Shown here in pieces: positions 49,409 through 61,499 of a stretch of 64,000 bases of DNA. Positions within the stretch are counted from its first letter, which is position 1; each line of letters starts with the position of its first letter. This DNA comes from Isoetes taiwanensis (Eukaryota > Streptophyta > Lycopodiopsida > Isoetales > Isoetaceae), in NCBI GenBank assembly GCA_021234155.1, contig JAJEKV010000001.1, forward strand, positions 26,959,189 to 27,023,188, read 5' to 3'. Both the position numbers and the translations under genes were made by a program. The notes beneath the pieces are model-generated. The model had not been told where the DNA came from, ran no database searches, and saw only the letters and a program-made list of their open reading frames with translations.

Positions 49409-50011
49409 TGTCACGACAGCATAAGAACAACGTAAAAAAATGCACCTAAAATGGAAAAAATGGATGAAAATTTGCAACACAAAAAGAGAACACAGTAGGA
49501 ATGGAAAAAAAAAGGAATCAATAGGAAAATGTATGGAAAATATGAGGGTGCACGATTTTTATCTTTAAGAAAATAATATAAAACAATGCTCAAGATATCT
49601 TGGGGGGTGAGGTCCTGACACCATCTTCCTGTGGTCGCCACTACCCTTGCTCCATGTGAGATTCTAGAGCCAAAGAGGAGGAGAAGTCCCTCAAGATATT
49701 TATAAATTCTTTTGATAAATCTTGGCTATCCACTTGGTACATGATCTTTGGCAATTTCTTTTTTACACCTCATCAATCCTTTGTTTTTTGTCTTCTTCTT
49801 TTCTTCCATAACCAAATTTGTCTTTTGTTTTAACAACCAACAACATAACCAAAATTTGTTCCTTTCTTCTTTTCTTCTCCATAACCAAATTTGTTCTCTC
49901 CTTGGATTTCAACAAGAAGCACAAATGAATCGACCCTTGATCTTACCCCCCTTAGACCTTGATAGTGTTCTTCTATGTTGACCCCGATTTTGCTAAAAAA
50001 TTCCGTCAACA
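49409..50011 (+). repeat. 3' long terminal repeat of a short LTR element
   Basis: It starts TGTCACGACAGCATAAG and ends TCCGTCAACA. The downstream half matches the 5' copy closely (see that entry), but a 30-40 base ACAACATAACCAAAATTTG duplication near 49840 is private to this copy. The flanking pentamers differ (AGCCT and ATTTT), so a target duplication is not supported. Confidence 0.6.
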
Positions 50012-50576
50012 ATTTTGCCATTATTTTGAGTTGAACATGCCAATTCCCTCGCTCCTACTTTTGATCCGGAAAGACAAATGCTAACAATTTTTTGAAAACT
50101 TTTATGAGTACTATCAGAATATGATACAAGAAAGGTTGTAAGTTTTCCAGTTTAAAAATACTAAAATGATGAGGTCGAGTGGTTGAAATATGATGAGTCT
50201 AGGAGCTAACTCCATGGGATGAATTAGCAAGAAATTTTTGGCAAGATTTGGTAAGCCATTAGATCCTTAAGATTTATTTTTGAATTACAAACCTTTCATA
50301 TTAAACATGGCGTAGAGTGTGCATCAATATGTAAAGAGATTCAATCTTTATCTTAAACGTCAAAATCAATCAAGCTCTCAATCACACCTTACATCTTGTA
50401 GCATCACCAAGTATCATAGGTTTGAGTAGCCCACCAAGAGTACACAAGAAGATGCCCTCAAGATTCGTACAAGAAGGATTTGACATTAATACATAAGGCT
50501 TTCTACAAAAGCAATTTAGATTGTAGATATGATTTCCTATCTATCTCGATACCTAGACCACCCATGATCCTGCATG

Positions 50577-50870
50577 ATTACGTCTGGCCTTTTGGTCTAG
50601 TGGTAACATACCAGTCCTAGCAATATGAAGTCTCGAGTTCGAGGGTCGCCCCGTAGTCGCGACTCGAATCAAGGCTTCAAAACCCATTGCACGCATCGTA
50701 GTGCGGGTTGGGGCAGTGGCCCAACTACAATGTAGTGTGGTGGTGGTCACATGTCCAAGCTGATGCATGTAAAAGTGGTTGGGGCCTAACCAAGCAATGT
50801 AGTGTGGTGTGTGGTCACATGTCCGGGCTGATGTCGCCTAGTGGTGTGTGACGTTAAAAATATGCTCCTT
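50577..50870 (+). repeat. SINE-like element with tRNA-related head
   Basis: TTGGTCTAGTGGTAAC at 50592-50607 is a good Pol III A-box, and GAGTTCGAGGGTC at 50635-50647 stands at B-box distance (about 34 bases). The body contains two related units: GTTGGGGCAGTGGCCCAAC at 50707 and GGTTGGGGCCTAACCAAG at 50778, each followed by AATGTAGTGTGG and GGTCACATGTCC. A T/C-rich tail (TTTCTTTCCTTTC) follows near 50870. A folded, functional tRNA is not formed. Confidence 0.55.
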
Positions 50871-50949
50871 TCTTTCCTTTCTTTCCGTGATTATGAGCAG
50901 GAGTGCTGCTGGGACCGTGTGTCGCGCCGCCTTATGCCGCTCAAAAGAA

Positions 50950-52190
50950 AAAAAGAAGTAAACAATGGAGGATGCGTATATTCATATACATGATGTGAGG
51001 AGCTAAGATAACTAAAGTATCTCGAGGCTCTAATTGAGGTGACCAAACAACTGCAAGAAATGAAAAGTTCCTGTGACTTGAGAAAAGAATATATCTCTGT
51101 GCTCATCGTTCGAGGAACACCCACCATCCCGACTATTGCTGATATAATCTTTGTACAAAATGTGGTAAAGTAGCATTTTGGTAAGGAATGCCCCTGCTTT
51201 GTGCATTTTGCAAAGTGTAAAAGAATATTTTGCTAGACAAGAAAAATCTAAAATCAATGAGCAAACCGTCACATTTCCAGCAGAAACGAAGAACAAGAGG
51301 AAATCATGGTTGTACACACACGAGGTATGAACAATGCAAAAGACAAAGAGCAACATACAAGTCAATGAGGATGTCAATGCCGTGGAGGCACAAAGAAATC
51401 GAAAAGTAACATGATCACATTCTCCTCCTTCTCGCCGTAAATATTTGGAAAAAGATAAAGAGAGTGAGGATTTGAGTATTTACTCAAGAACTCAAAAAAT
51501 TAGTGTTATTCTGTTAACTCTGCGAAAAGATAGCTCCATCTGCTGTGAAAAGGTTCCGACCTGACTAAGGAGAAGGAAAGTTTGCTCTCACTAATCATAT
51601 TGAGCAGCACATGCTGACTCAGAAGATTATGACCCAGGAAGGAGCCTTCACATGTGTTAAGTAGAATGGGCTTTGGCGAAGTTCTCACCAAGATCTTATT
51701 AGATGGAGGATCACCTCTTAATGTAATGCCCATCACATAATGAAAAATGTGGCCTTGAGATACAAAAGCTCACATGGTCCCAAAATCCTTTCCTCAAACA
51801 CCAAAAATCAGCCTTGTGGGAATATTTAGCAATGTGCCAATTAATGTAGAGGGAATAGTTGCTACTAACTTTGTGGGTTGTTGCTTTTGAAGGAATAGAG
51901 GAGAACTGGGATATTTATGGATCCTCGCTTAGGGAAGGAAATGGTTGTCAATAGTCGATATGTCGTGCATGTATCAAGGAGAGTGCACTATTTCAAAATA
52001 GTAAGAGAAGAGCAACACCTATAACAAGGTAGGAGAACTTGAGGCTTGAATTTCATTGAAGAAGATATTCGTGTCAAACTCAGGAGAGTTTGAGCTGAGA
52101 AACGATCAAATGCTAAACTTAGAGTTCCCCATTATGCCGATAAATTTACCAAACAAGAGAATTTTGCTTACTTGTGGTTTGATGGTGGTA
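50950..52190 (+). pseudogene. Ty3/gypsy element 1: gag zinc knuckle and protease
   Basis: NLCTKCGKVAFW (about 51142) is a degraded CCHC zinc knuckle. At 51693 the reading ILLDGGSPLNVMPIT holds the retroviral-type aspartic protease core (DGGS in place of DTG/DSG), as in several plant gypsy lineages. RRTGIFMDPRLGKEMVV follows near 51900. Stops interrupt each part. It is followed by reverse transcriptase 1.1 kb downstream, consistent with gypsy order. A foreign LTR-like block at about 52190-52600 separates this part from the rest. Confidence 0.65.
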
Positions 52191-52604
52191 TCTCAAAAAG
52201 ATTAAGCTTCCGCTTCCTTCGCCGCTATTCTTAAAGACTTCTCCGACCAAGATATGATCAAATTCGACGCTGCCATGTCGAGTTGGTCAGCCCTGCCAGC
52301 CGCTACAGACATGACATTGAGCACAAAGATCCGGCTCCTGACGTCGATCATACCTTCATGAGGTTATGGACATGCGAGATCATCTATGTCCTCAGCGCAC
52401 ACTTGACATGTATATATACATTGATGTATACTTCAGGCCAGCTTTGATAGCATTCTTATTAATCGCCACGGTTTTCCTCAAAACCTTCGGCGGGGTTTTT
52501 TTAACCTTGGACAGAATAAGTAGGTTAAGGGCCCTTTATGGTCCTATAGGGCCGATTGGCCTCAGTGGACGATAAAAATCATTCTCATTCATTCTCATTC
52601 TAAT
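52190..52604 (+). mobile_element. LTR-like block inside gypsy element 1 (solo LTR candidate)
   Basis: The block breaks the polyprotein reading. It has a TATA-like GTATATATACATTG (52411-52424), then a GC-rich hairpin-like CCACGGTTTTCC and ACCTTCGGCGGGG, then GATAAAAATCATTCTCATTC with a repeated CATTCTCATT. This resembles the promoter and R/U5 end of an LTR. The edges are guessed. Confidence 0.35.
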
Positions 52605-54850
52605 AGGTTGCTTGCAAAACGAGGCGTAATCTTTCCAAATATAACCCCATTATGGCAGAATACAAGGCCTCCGATACTCAGTCTTCAAGAAGCCAAGAAT
52701 TTGAATATTAATGAAATTGTTATCTTTGAGATTCTCGCCTTTTGTTTTGGTAAAGTGACATTGGGTGAGAGTACCAAGCAAAAAATGAAGAAATGATTTT
52801 GCCAAGAAACCAAGCTATGGAGAATTGACAAACTTTAAGACTTGGAAATTATGCCATGTGCCAAGGGAGCTGATGCATTGTGCAGAAGTGTCCTGCTCGA
52901 GCATTTAGCTGAGGGAGCAATTCAAGAAGAAGATTTGGAGAGAGATGATTTGCAACAATTCTATCCTATCTTGGTAATCAACAGGTAAAAGAGGTAAAAC
53001 TGAATAAAGAAGATCTAGATAGAGTTTGATATGTCGGAGATTTGTTGAAAGAAGAGGATGAGTCTTTTGTCACCAAGTTTTTTGATGAATGGAAAGATAT
53101 CTTTGCTTGGGATTACAATGAATTAGTTGGTGTTGACAAAGAAGTCCGAGTTTGAAATAAAGATTACAAGCATGAAACCTCAAGGTAGCAAAAGCTAGAG
53201 AATAAATGCACCCGCTTTGGCCTAATCAAAGAAGAATTATATAAGACGAAAGATGCCGTGTGATCGCAAATTGTAAACCAGAATGGTTATCTTGCATTGT
53301 AATTGGAGAAGAAAACAAAAACCATAAGAATTTGCATTGACTATAGGGGATTTAAATAAGGCTACTATCAAAGATTGTTACCCTTTGCCTTTCGAAGAAG
53401 TGTGTTGCATGCTATTGCGTGAAAAAATCTATTCTTTTCTAGATGGCTTCTCGTGTTTCAATCAAATAAGTATAAAAGAGGAAGACCATCCAAAGACCTC
53501 TTCATTACACACCATGGGGAACATTTTAATGAGGAGAACGTCTTTGATTGATGAATGCATCAGCAACCTTCCAGCGGCCATGGATACCATCTTCATGATA
53601 TGTCTCCAACTCGCTTTCATGTCTTCTTGGATGATCTCGCTATACCTCTTTTAAGACCATTTTGATTGTTCAACAGTTATTTGCCTTTATGCGTAGTGAA
53701 AAGCGCCTAAGTCCTAAGAAGTGTGTCTTTTTTATGCTCAAGAGGAGACTTGGCTGGGACATGTGAAGTTTCTACAAAAGGCATTCGTGTGGTAGAGAGT
53801 AAAATTGAGGCCTGAAGAAGCTTGCTCCTCCCAAAACACCGTAAAAGTTTCTTTGGAATGACTAGCTTTTGAGAATGTATGTTCCTCGCCTCACACACCA
53901 TAAATCCAATTTCTAACCTCTCACAGTGGTTGAAAATTTCTAAGAATAAGAACAAGCGCCTTTTTGTTGATTGGAATGAAATACAAGCTTTTTTCAAACT
54001 TTGATAAAAGAATATCAATGTTATCTCGCCATTCTATTCTTAAGGAACCTCCAGACTTAGAAAAGCCTTTAAAGCCTAAGCATTAGTGTCACCAAAAGGC
54101 AATTAGTGTGGCTTTGCTTCAAGAAGACCATGTTACTTCTTTTGCCAAAGAAGATGTGGTATGATAATGAGTTAAGATACTCCAAGCTTGAGAAGAGTGC
54201 AGCCGATTAATGTTTCTACTAGATGCATATGACATTCTTCGCAAAACAATCATACTCTCAAGTTCACGTGGAGGGCAAAACTTTATCTCTCCATGTTTGC
54301 AAAAAAGATAGCCTAAGGCCAACCTTGCATACAAAAAGACTTGAATCGCAATTTAATATCGTGAATTATTCTGGAGAACAATGAGTTGCCAAAAAGACTC
54401 CCAAGTAGCAACCAGAAAGAAGATTCAAAGAGAAAATGCAAAAAGTTCGGGATTGATTGGAGAAATATTATGCAAAGTTGACACTTGAGGAGTACAGTTA
54501 CTATGTGTGGATCCCCGGCGAAGCCAAAATGATCATTGAGGCTTGTCATGAAGGCATTTTGTGGTGGACACTTGTCACGATACAACCGGCCAAAAGATTT
54601 TAAGGTCCGGATAATTTGGCCTACCCTTTAAAGATTGCCATAATGTTATACGTTGTTGTCATAAATGCCAAATCTTTTGGTAAAGGACATTGCAAACCAA
54701 ATTCTCACTCCATAATTCTCCGTGGCGACCAACATGGAGAATTCTTCGATTCCATAGGGTCCATTAGATCCACTCCTCCCTACCCCATCATCAATTTATA
54801 CTTAGGACTACGATTATTTTTATCAAATGTGGTCAAGTAGCTCCTCTTAG
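52605..54850 (+). pseudogene. Ty3/gypsy element 1: reverse transcriptase to integrase
   Basis: FFDEWKDIFAWDYNEL (about 53079) matches the linker 'xxxDVFAWSYxEM' before reverse transcriptase. TIRICIDYRG (53321), then DLNKATIKDCYPLPFEE (53349) and KIYSFLDGFSCFNQISIKEE (53426) match the reverse transcriptase core. FHVFLDDLAI (53616) is the catalytic 'xxYxDD' box with F in place of Y/V. FFMLKRRLGWDM-like and 'STKGIRVVESKIEA' readings near 53735-53810 match 'LGHxVSxxGI...KIxA'. Integrase zinc finger traces follow: MIIEACHEGILWWTL (about 54533) resembles 'CHxGxxGGHF'. Frameshifts and stops are frequent. The protease-RT-integrase order assigns it to Ty3/gypsy; lineage is unsure. Confidence 0.8.
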
Positions 54851-55513
54851 AGAAGCAAAATGCCTACAATCGTCGTCCATTGCGTTGGTCGTGAGTCAAG
54901 TTAGACATCTGATATGGCCTAATCTAGCCACAGGTACAAATCCCATTGACTACAACTTGGTGGGAGACGTGGGTCAATGCAGTCTCACCGTAAGCCCCTT
55001 TCAACAAAAGGTATTTCTACATAGAGCCCTTAATTCAGAATTTCTTCAACACCTGCTCGATGTCCTCCCAAAGGCCCTTAGCTGTCCCTATACCTCACAA
55101 ATGCATACCAACATTGTACGGTACATGCGAATGGCTCAGCTGCCAAGTCCACAAATGTACCTTGTTGCTTAAGCTTTGCAAGGCATACAATGCTTTAAGT
55201 CCACCTTCAATCCTTTGGGCTATGTAAGCATTCCATGTATTGTGAAATTGATCAACTTAAGTAATTTCATAGTCATATTACTTCGTACATCCCCAACGCA
55301 TTATGCATCGAGGCCCCTTTCTAAAAATACCTAAACTATAATTTCGTCTACTTCAAATCGTAATTCTCGAGATCAGACATCAGATAAAATAGTGACAATG
55401 CATCAAGCTTCAGATATGGGCCCAATAAGAGTGCAAAATGATATCCTAACATCAATATCGACATTAGCGAATTAATATCCTAGACATCAGCATCTCCTAC
55501 CTAAGGAAGCGTA
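54851..55513. other. Unassigned gap between gypsy elements
   Basis: One open frame (54885-55172, 95 residues) has no recognised motif. No LTR for element 1 was found here. Confidence 0.3.
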
Positions 55514-58500
55514 TGTGACATCCCCTCTTGAAGGACGGCCAAACCTTATTTACCAATCAAAAGACTATAATAAAATAAAATGCAAAGACAAGTCTATAAC
55601 CCCAGCGACAAACCGATCCCTAATCTCGGAGCTTAAATCAAGAGGTTCATATATGTTGAATGAACCCGAAGGTAATGCATGCCAACCGCATTTTCTATTG
55701 ATTAAGATAGATAGATAGGTTGAGTTTTAATAAGCCGTGCCACTCAGATAACATCCAACCGACATGTGATCAATTATAGGCCTTAATAATTTTTAAAGGA
55801 TCGAGCCTTTATTATCCGTAGAGTTACAGAGTACAAGTTGAGATTCAATAACTCGCTGAGAGAATGTCCACCGAGCAAACCAATCTCACCCAAATAAACA
55901 TGTAAACAATATGAAGAGTAAGCAAAACCATATGAATCAAGATAGTGCCCCGGGTCACGCTTTCACCTCATTAGCAATTGATGAGCACTCAATGCTTTAA
56001 TAATCATCGCTGGGGCATCAAGAAGGATCTCGTGCATCCGAACAAGCAAGACCTTTGAATATGAGGAAGATTTCTTCTTTTCCAAAATGGACCAAATGAT
56101 CCATGCAAGTAAGCCAAATGAAATGCCCTTTTTGCCAAATTATCCTGTAACTACTTGATAGGATCGCCATGAATTCCTCGCTATTCAAATTGTAATGAAA
56201 GAGGCCTTTGAAGCCACAACCAAGCAGCCAACCGGGATAGCGGCTACATAGGAAGAAGTAATGTTTTCACCGTCTCGGCCCCTCAGTACGTTACAGGACA
56301 AAGTGCATACCTCGATCTAAATTGCAGGTAACTGTAATATTAACGCTGTATTAACGACATGAAATGACTTGCCACCATAAAACGATACTTTGATGGAGTA
56401 GCTATCCGCGAGCACTCCATTTTATACTGCTTTTGTCGATCCCTAGGAATGACTAAAGGCTATTTGACGGCGAGGGTGACGCCCGGCAGAATAAGTAAGA
56501 CTTTGTATTATTGAATTCACTAACTTATTTTACATCAGCGTGATGAACTACCTATTGATCATCCACTTAGTATCGAAGAATTAAAGACACTCTTTTTCGC
56601 TAATAGTTTCGATTCACTTTGGGGCTGAATTTGAGAGTTGACGATTCTTCCCATGCCGCTAAATCGCCTTTGGATTATTATACCAATCGATATGGTATAC
56701 ACACCGCCGCTTCCATCGACGCCACGCCAATGGGGTGGATCAAGATACCGTGAGGACCACCGCCAACTTTGCAGAGTGCTAGTGGCAGCGCAAGATGGTG
56801 AAAATGAAACGTAGATTGTATAGTCATCTTCGCCCCACCTCACCAAGACTCACAAATATCCGTTATTACGCTACAAGCTTATCCATAGTAGGAATGGTTT
56901 ATTCCAAAGACAATACCTGCCTCTTCAACACGCCAGATAAGCCCTCGGTGGCACTACAAAACATGTTTCCACAACACTACAACAAGCATAAGCCCGGCAA
57001 AGACATACAAAGACCTTGGCTCGCAAGTAAAAGGCAACACCGTTGGTTCACTTACGTAACTATTATACCAGCTCTGGGCTTATAGCATTAACCCACTCAA
57101 GTATGCTAGGCTCAAGAGGGTAGATGAAGGAGGTAAGGCCTGCTTAGCACGGTCGCAAGCCTCCCATTCTCCGTATGAGAATTTAGTCAAGCTCTACTTA
57201 TGGAACAAGGAGATTTGAATCTTACAATTGGATCCTTCCGGCCACCGAGGTTATCCACCCAAACCAAATTTGTATTAGAAGTTAGTTTTTGAGCTAATCC
57301 GCCCCTAATAAGACTCTCCGCAGAAATCGCTTCTAATTCCAACCTTTCCTCTTCAATAATATCCCCCGCCAGCCTTTACCACTTTCCAACCGCTGCTTAC
57401 TTCCTCGTAGTCCTTCTACCGCTCAGACGCTTCACCAATCCGCCTTTTCCCCGCCAATCGTGAACCTCGAACAATAATCCGCCGCCTTCATTTGTGATGC
57501 CGCCGCTGCCAACGCGCGCGGGTAATCCACGCATGCACTGCCAAACTGTTTCGCACCTCAGTCCAGAAGTTAATCGGCAGCGGTCGATTCCTCTCCGCAC
57601 TTCACGTTGTTACAAAGAATGTGGTGGCATCCCCGATTTAGGGTGCCTACCATTTAGTGTTTTAATATTCAATGGTCTTTAAACCATTAATATACCTTTT
57701 GAACAATGGCCATTTCAAACCATTGTCAACCTTGCTACCCAATGGTTCATAAACCACTAAAGGTATTTCACCTTAGTTTTTATTTCATGGGTTGCCTAAC
57801 CCATTCAACCATTGCCCCTCCGTTACATTATATCCATAATGTAATTTAGGCAATCAAGAATCCAAATCTATCATCCAACAAGCCATGTTTCTAGTCTAGA
57901 TTCACTAGGTGCACCATACCCTAGACCGTAGAACAACATGCAAACTGCATTAACTATGGCCTATTATACACCATAGAACATTTCTATTATGCCAAAATAT
58001 CAGTACGCATGCAAAATTTCACGCAATGGTCTGTCAATATTTGGGCATAACACATAGTCTTAGCTGTTAATCCTACTTAGCACTTCTTGATCTAGCCAGA
58101 TCTAGAAGAGAATGAATTTGTTTATCTCTTTATGTGGCATGGATAATCGCAGACGCAGATTCTTCGGGCGACGATAATAAAATTGTTAAGGACAATGAAC
58201 AATGGGTCGAGGAGATCCTCAGATCAATAGCGCGATGACAATTTCCTCTTTCTGGGCGCGATGAGCAAAATTTGTAGAAACGTCGCCTTTGTTGATTCTT
58301 TCCTAGCATCCGGTATTTTTGTGGTTGGGCGTATGCACAAAGACTATGGGCATTGGACTCGAAGTTCCACCATGTATAACTCCGCTTCATCCATGGAAGA
58401 TCCTTTCCCCTACGGTAAAGCAACCAAACTCTTTGGTATCCCTTCAGAGGTGTCTTCATATCTCATCGAGGCATGGAGTGTTGATTAATCCAGCTTGAAA

Positions 58501-59566
58501 ACACCTCCTTCGGTGGTCCATAGCTGCTTTCCATGGCAGATCTAATCGCTGTGGTTAAGTCGGCTTTAAGCAAAGACCCATGTGTATATGGCTTCGCTCA
58601 TGTTGGTCTTACCAAAAGGTACAACTGGCCGTGGTTGTCGAACTTCATCCGGGGAACAGAGGAGGGTGCCGCTAAAGCCGCCAAAGTGTACGTTGCCAAA
58701 GCATTTTGGCTGCCTTGAATGATCAATTTCTCGCAGAGCAAGGTGATGATTTCTAGCTTATTTGGAGTAACTTTGAATAATGTGGATGAGTCCTCTGCCC
58801 CTTCTTGTTTATCGGCCTTGCAAATGTGCATTTCTTTGGGTCTCAATCTCCTAGGCCACTTTTCCCTGGTTTCGCTTTTATCCTTTAATTAACGTATATC
58901 CTAACGCCATTCCCATTTCTGGGAGGGATTTCATAGTTGCATGGAGATTGATATCCTACGTCACCTTACGTACCTGCTGAAAGCAGTATCCATCAGGAGC
59001 TGCCGGGCCCAATCGCTGTAACATTCTGGTGGATAATCGCGAGCAATACCGAGTGCTACCCAAGGGAGTTTTATGCGTGGCACATGATATTAGATGATGG
59101 CTTATCTAAATAAGAACCCAGGCTCTTGTGAGGTGAAGCTCGGTCACCGTGGTTGGATAGCTGGCAGCGGAACTAACAATGAGAAATTCTGGCACCTTAT
59201 AATGCCCGGCAGCTTCCCCGACATCGATCCACCAAATACGGCCTAATTTATGTAATCGCCTAGATAGGGGTGTGTCCGCTGGCGATGCTATGGTATGTGG
59301 TGGATTCCATATGCGGTGTTCTGGCAAATCATTTACTAGTTTCCATGTTGATACTATTGATAACCTTATGCATGTTACTAATAATACGCAGATTGCGCGT
59401 GCTATGCGTGATAGTCATGTGGGCATAATGGTGTGTATAGCATTCTATGTTGTCATCTTATCCAGATAATGGCTTTTCATATATAGCCCGTGGAGGCGCA
59501 TTCTTTGCTCCGGTAATTCGATGGTTTAATGTGAATACGTCAAAAAATTTGTAATCGGTACCTTTG
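55514..59566 (+). mobile_element. LTR region of Ty3/gypsy element 2 (start clear, length uncertain)
   Basis: It begins TGTGACATCCCCTCTTGAAG, a typical chromovirus LTR opening, and contains AATAAGTAAGACTTTGTATT and CTAACTTATTTTACATCA (about 56491-56540), as in such LTRs. A primer-binding-like site occurs only at 59579, which would make a 4 kb LTR; a shorter LTR plus a nested insertion is also possible. Open frames inside (56795-57085, 58261-58488, 58533-58718) show no family motif. Confidence 0.4.
57671..57757. repeat. Cluster of AATGGT/ACCATT inverted micro-repeats
   Basis: Three short palindromic pairs follow each other: AATGGTCTTTAAACCATT, CAATGGCC with AAACCATTG, and CAATGGTTCATAAACCACT. 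They are inside the putative LTR and could form small hairpins or protein sites. Confidence 0.6.
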
Positions 59567-59578
59567 GTTCGTATCAGC

Positions 59579-59590
59579 TGGTATCGTGAG
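59579..59590 (+). promoter_or_regulatory. Candidate primer binding site of gypsy element 2
   Basis: TGGTATCGTGAG matches the initiator-methionine tRNA primer site (TGGTATCAGAGC) at its first seven positions. It lies upstream of the gag region, as expected. Confidence 0.4.
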
Positions 59591-59639
59591 TCCGAAGTTG
59601 CGCTGGACCTTGAGTAAATAGATGGACACTAAATTAGTG

Positions 59640-60960
59640 CAGGCGACACCGTGAAGCAGACAGCGACCTCATGGAGGAGGAACCCGACAAAATGGGCTAG
59701 TCATAGACAGAAACCCGTAAGAACCTCGAGAGCACTGGCGTGCACGGCGGGGCGGATCATTGAGTGCAAGCAGCCTCAAGGTCAGATTGACACCGACCGC
59801 TATGAGAACCGCTTTGAGACCCCCACGGGTACCCGATGGCTATCTAGGGAAGTCATGGAGAAAGGGAAGTCTCTCGGGCAGCTGTGGTGGTGGACCCGAT
59901 GTACTCGGTACTAGTGTCAGCTGTGGAGTACCGAGTTCCGATTGAGCAAGGAGGACATCCGCACCGAAGCACAAAGATCCCTGATTGGGATGGAAAGGCA
60001 ATCGGCCGAGAGGCTATGGCTTGATTGACAAGCTAGAGACCTTTTGAGGCTACCAATAGCGTGATAAGGCGCTGTTGTTTATTGGCGTTAGATGCGCTGA
60101 ACGGACGTTTATAGTTGGTGGAATGGTCCTTACCATGAAAAAGGAGGTGAATACCGTCCCATTTCGAAATACTTTATCGGGGAGTATGCACTCCCGATGA
60201 TGCTCGATGCTTTGAGAAGTCAGCAGATCAGAAGCGACAAATTCCTCTTAGTGCTTATATCAATAAGGTACTCGGTTATATCCATTGCTGTTGGAGACTT
60301 GTCCGAGGCCTCGGGCAGTTGATTTCTTTCTGGTCTATCCAAGTTGCTCTCAAGAAGCGACATAATCTAAGTTGAAGCCCGAGGATTTGAGAGGCAACGA
60401 TGTTGGCTCGCCGTACCGGAAGAGGATGAGTCCTTCAAGAGGACGCCCTGTTTCCAAAGAAGAAAAAACAAAGTTTTCAAGAAGAAAACCGTGCTTTTCA
60501 AGCGAAGAAAAAGTCCGAAAGTCCGGAAATTTCAAGTCTAAGTTCCGCAGTGGAGAGTCCAAGAAGCCGCAAGGCGACTCTAAGTGGTCCCGTGAAGGGT
60601 ATTTTCTCGCTATAGGTGTGGAGAGCCCGGGTAATATTAAGGTCGAATGCCTCGTTCGTTAACAAGAAAGCCGACAACAAGAAAGCAAACGGATCAACAA
60701 AAGGCCGGGCTAGCGCATTGGAATCTAAGCACTACCATTGCCATGGAGGAGCCGGCGCTACGGATAGTTCTAAGCAAAGCATATCATGGATATGCTCGCT
60801 CGGACGTAGTGATTAGGATTCTTGGGCGTAATCATGGGCCTAAAACGTTGTTGTGGTTATTGATTGTGGCTCTTTCTCCTCACACGTTTACCTTCTAAAT
60901 TGGTGGAAGAACCGCATACCTTGTAAAGACTAATAAGTACAAGGTGTGATACCTTTGTGA
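59640..60960 (+). pseudogene. Ty3/gypsy element 2: gag zinc knuckle and protease
   Basis: A basic stretch (RRKPCFSSEEKVRKSGNFKS, in the frame at 60372-60662) precedes GVESPGNIKVECLVR (about 60616-60660). The latter resembles the CCHC knuckle 'CxxCGxxGHIKxxCP' with two Cys and the His lost. Near 60850 the reading LLWLLIVALSPHTFTF resembles the protease start 'xxxLIDSGxSHxFIxxx' in degraded form. The upstream gag (from 59651) reads open in pieces but is not recognised in detail. The same strand and order as the following reverse transcriptase support one element. Confidence 0.5.
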
Positions 60961-61499
60961 ATCCATTCTCGACATGGAGGATCGTAGTGTCGCTGGGGTG
61001 CCTCGGTGTATTCTAACGCTACCGAAAAGTTTCTTGATTTTGACCTCCTTTAGATGTTGGTCGCAGAGGATGTGGTGCCGATAACATATGGGTGCTTGTG
61101 TTGTTCTCATCGCGAATAGATTGGGAACACTTCACTGTGACTGGCTAATGTCTTTGGACGGAGGATCTATCCGCTAGTGGGGAGTCCTTTTTAACCGAGC
61201 CTCCAAGATCGTCGCCGCTTCGTGTCAAGAACCTGCACGTGAAATCTTCCAACTACTTTCTTTCATTTATTGATGGGCGTTATCCTGCTTTGGAGTGTCA
61301 CGCCATATGAGTGCCGAGTAGTGAGGCCTGCAGGGAATTTAAAAGGCCAAAAGAGTTGCGTGATCCGCTATGTGAATTTCAGATGTGTTCTCTCGAGGAA
61401 CCGCTCAAGGCCTTCCACCCAGTAGAGAGATTTGAACATGACGGATTTAGAGCCCCATCCAAAACCGCAACGAAGCCCGTGATAGATTGGGTCCATATT

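Noticed and set aside
47276-50016. Target-site duplication around the LTR-flanked element
   Set aside because: Flanking pentamers (AGCCT, ATTTT) do not match, so no duplication is claimed.
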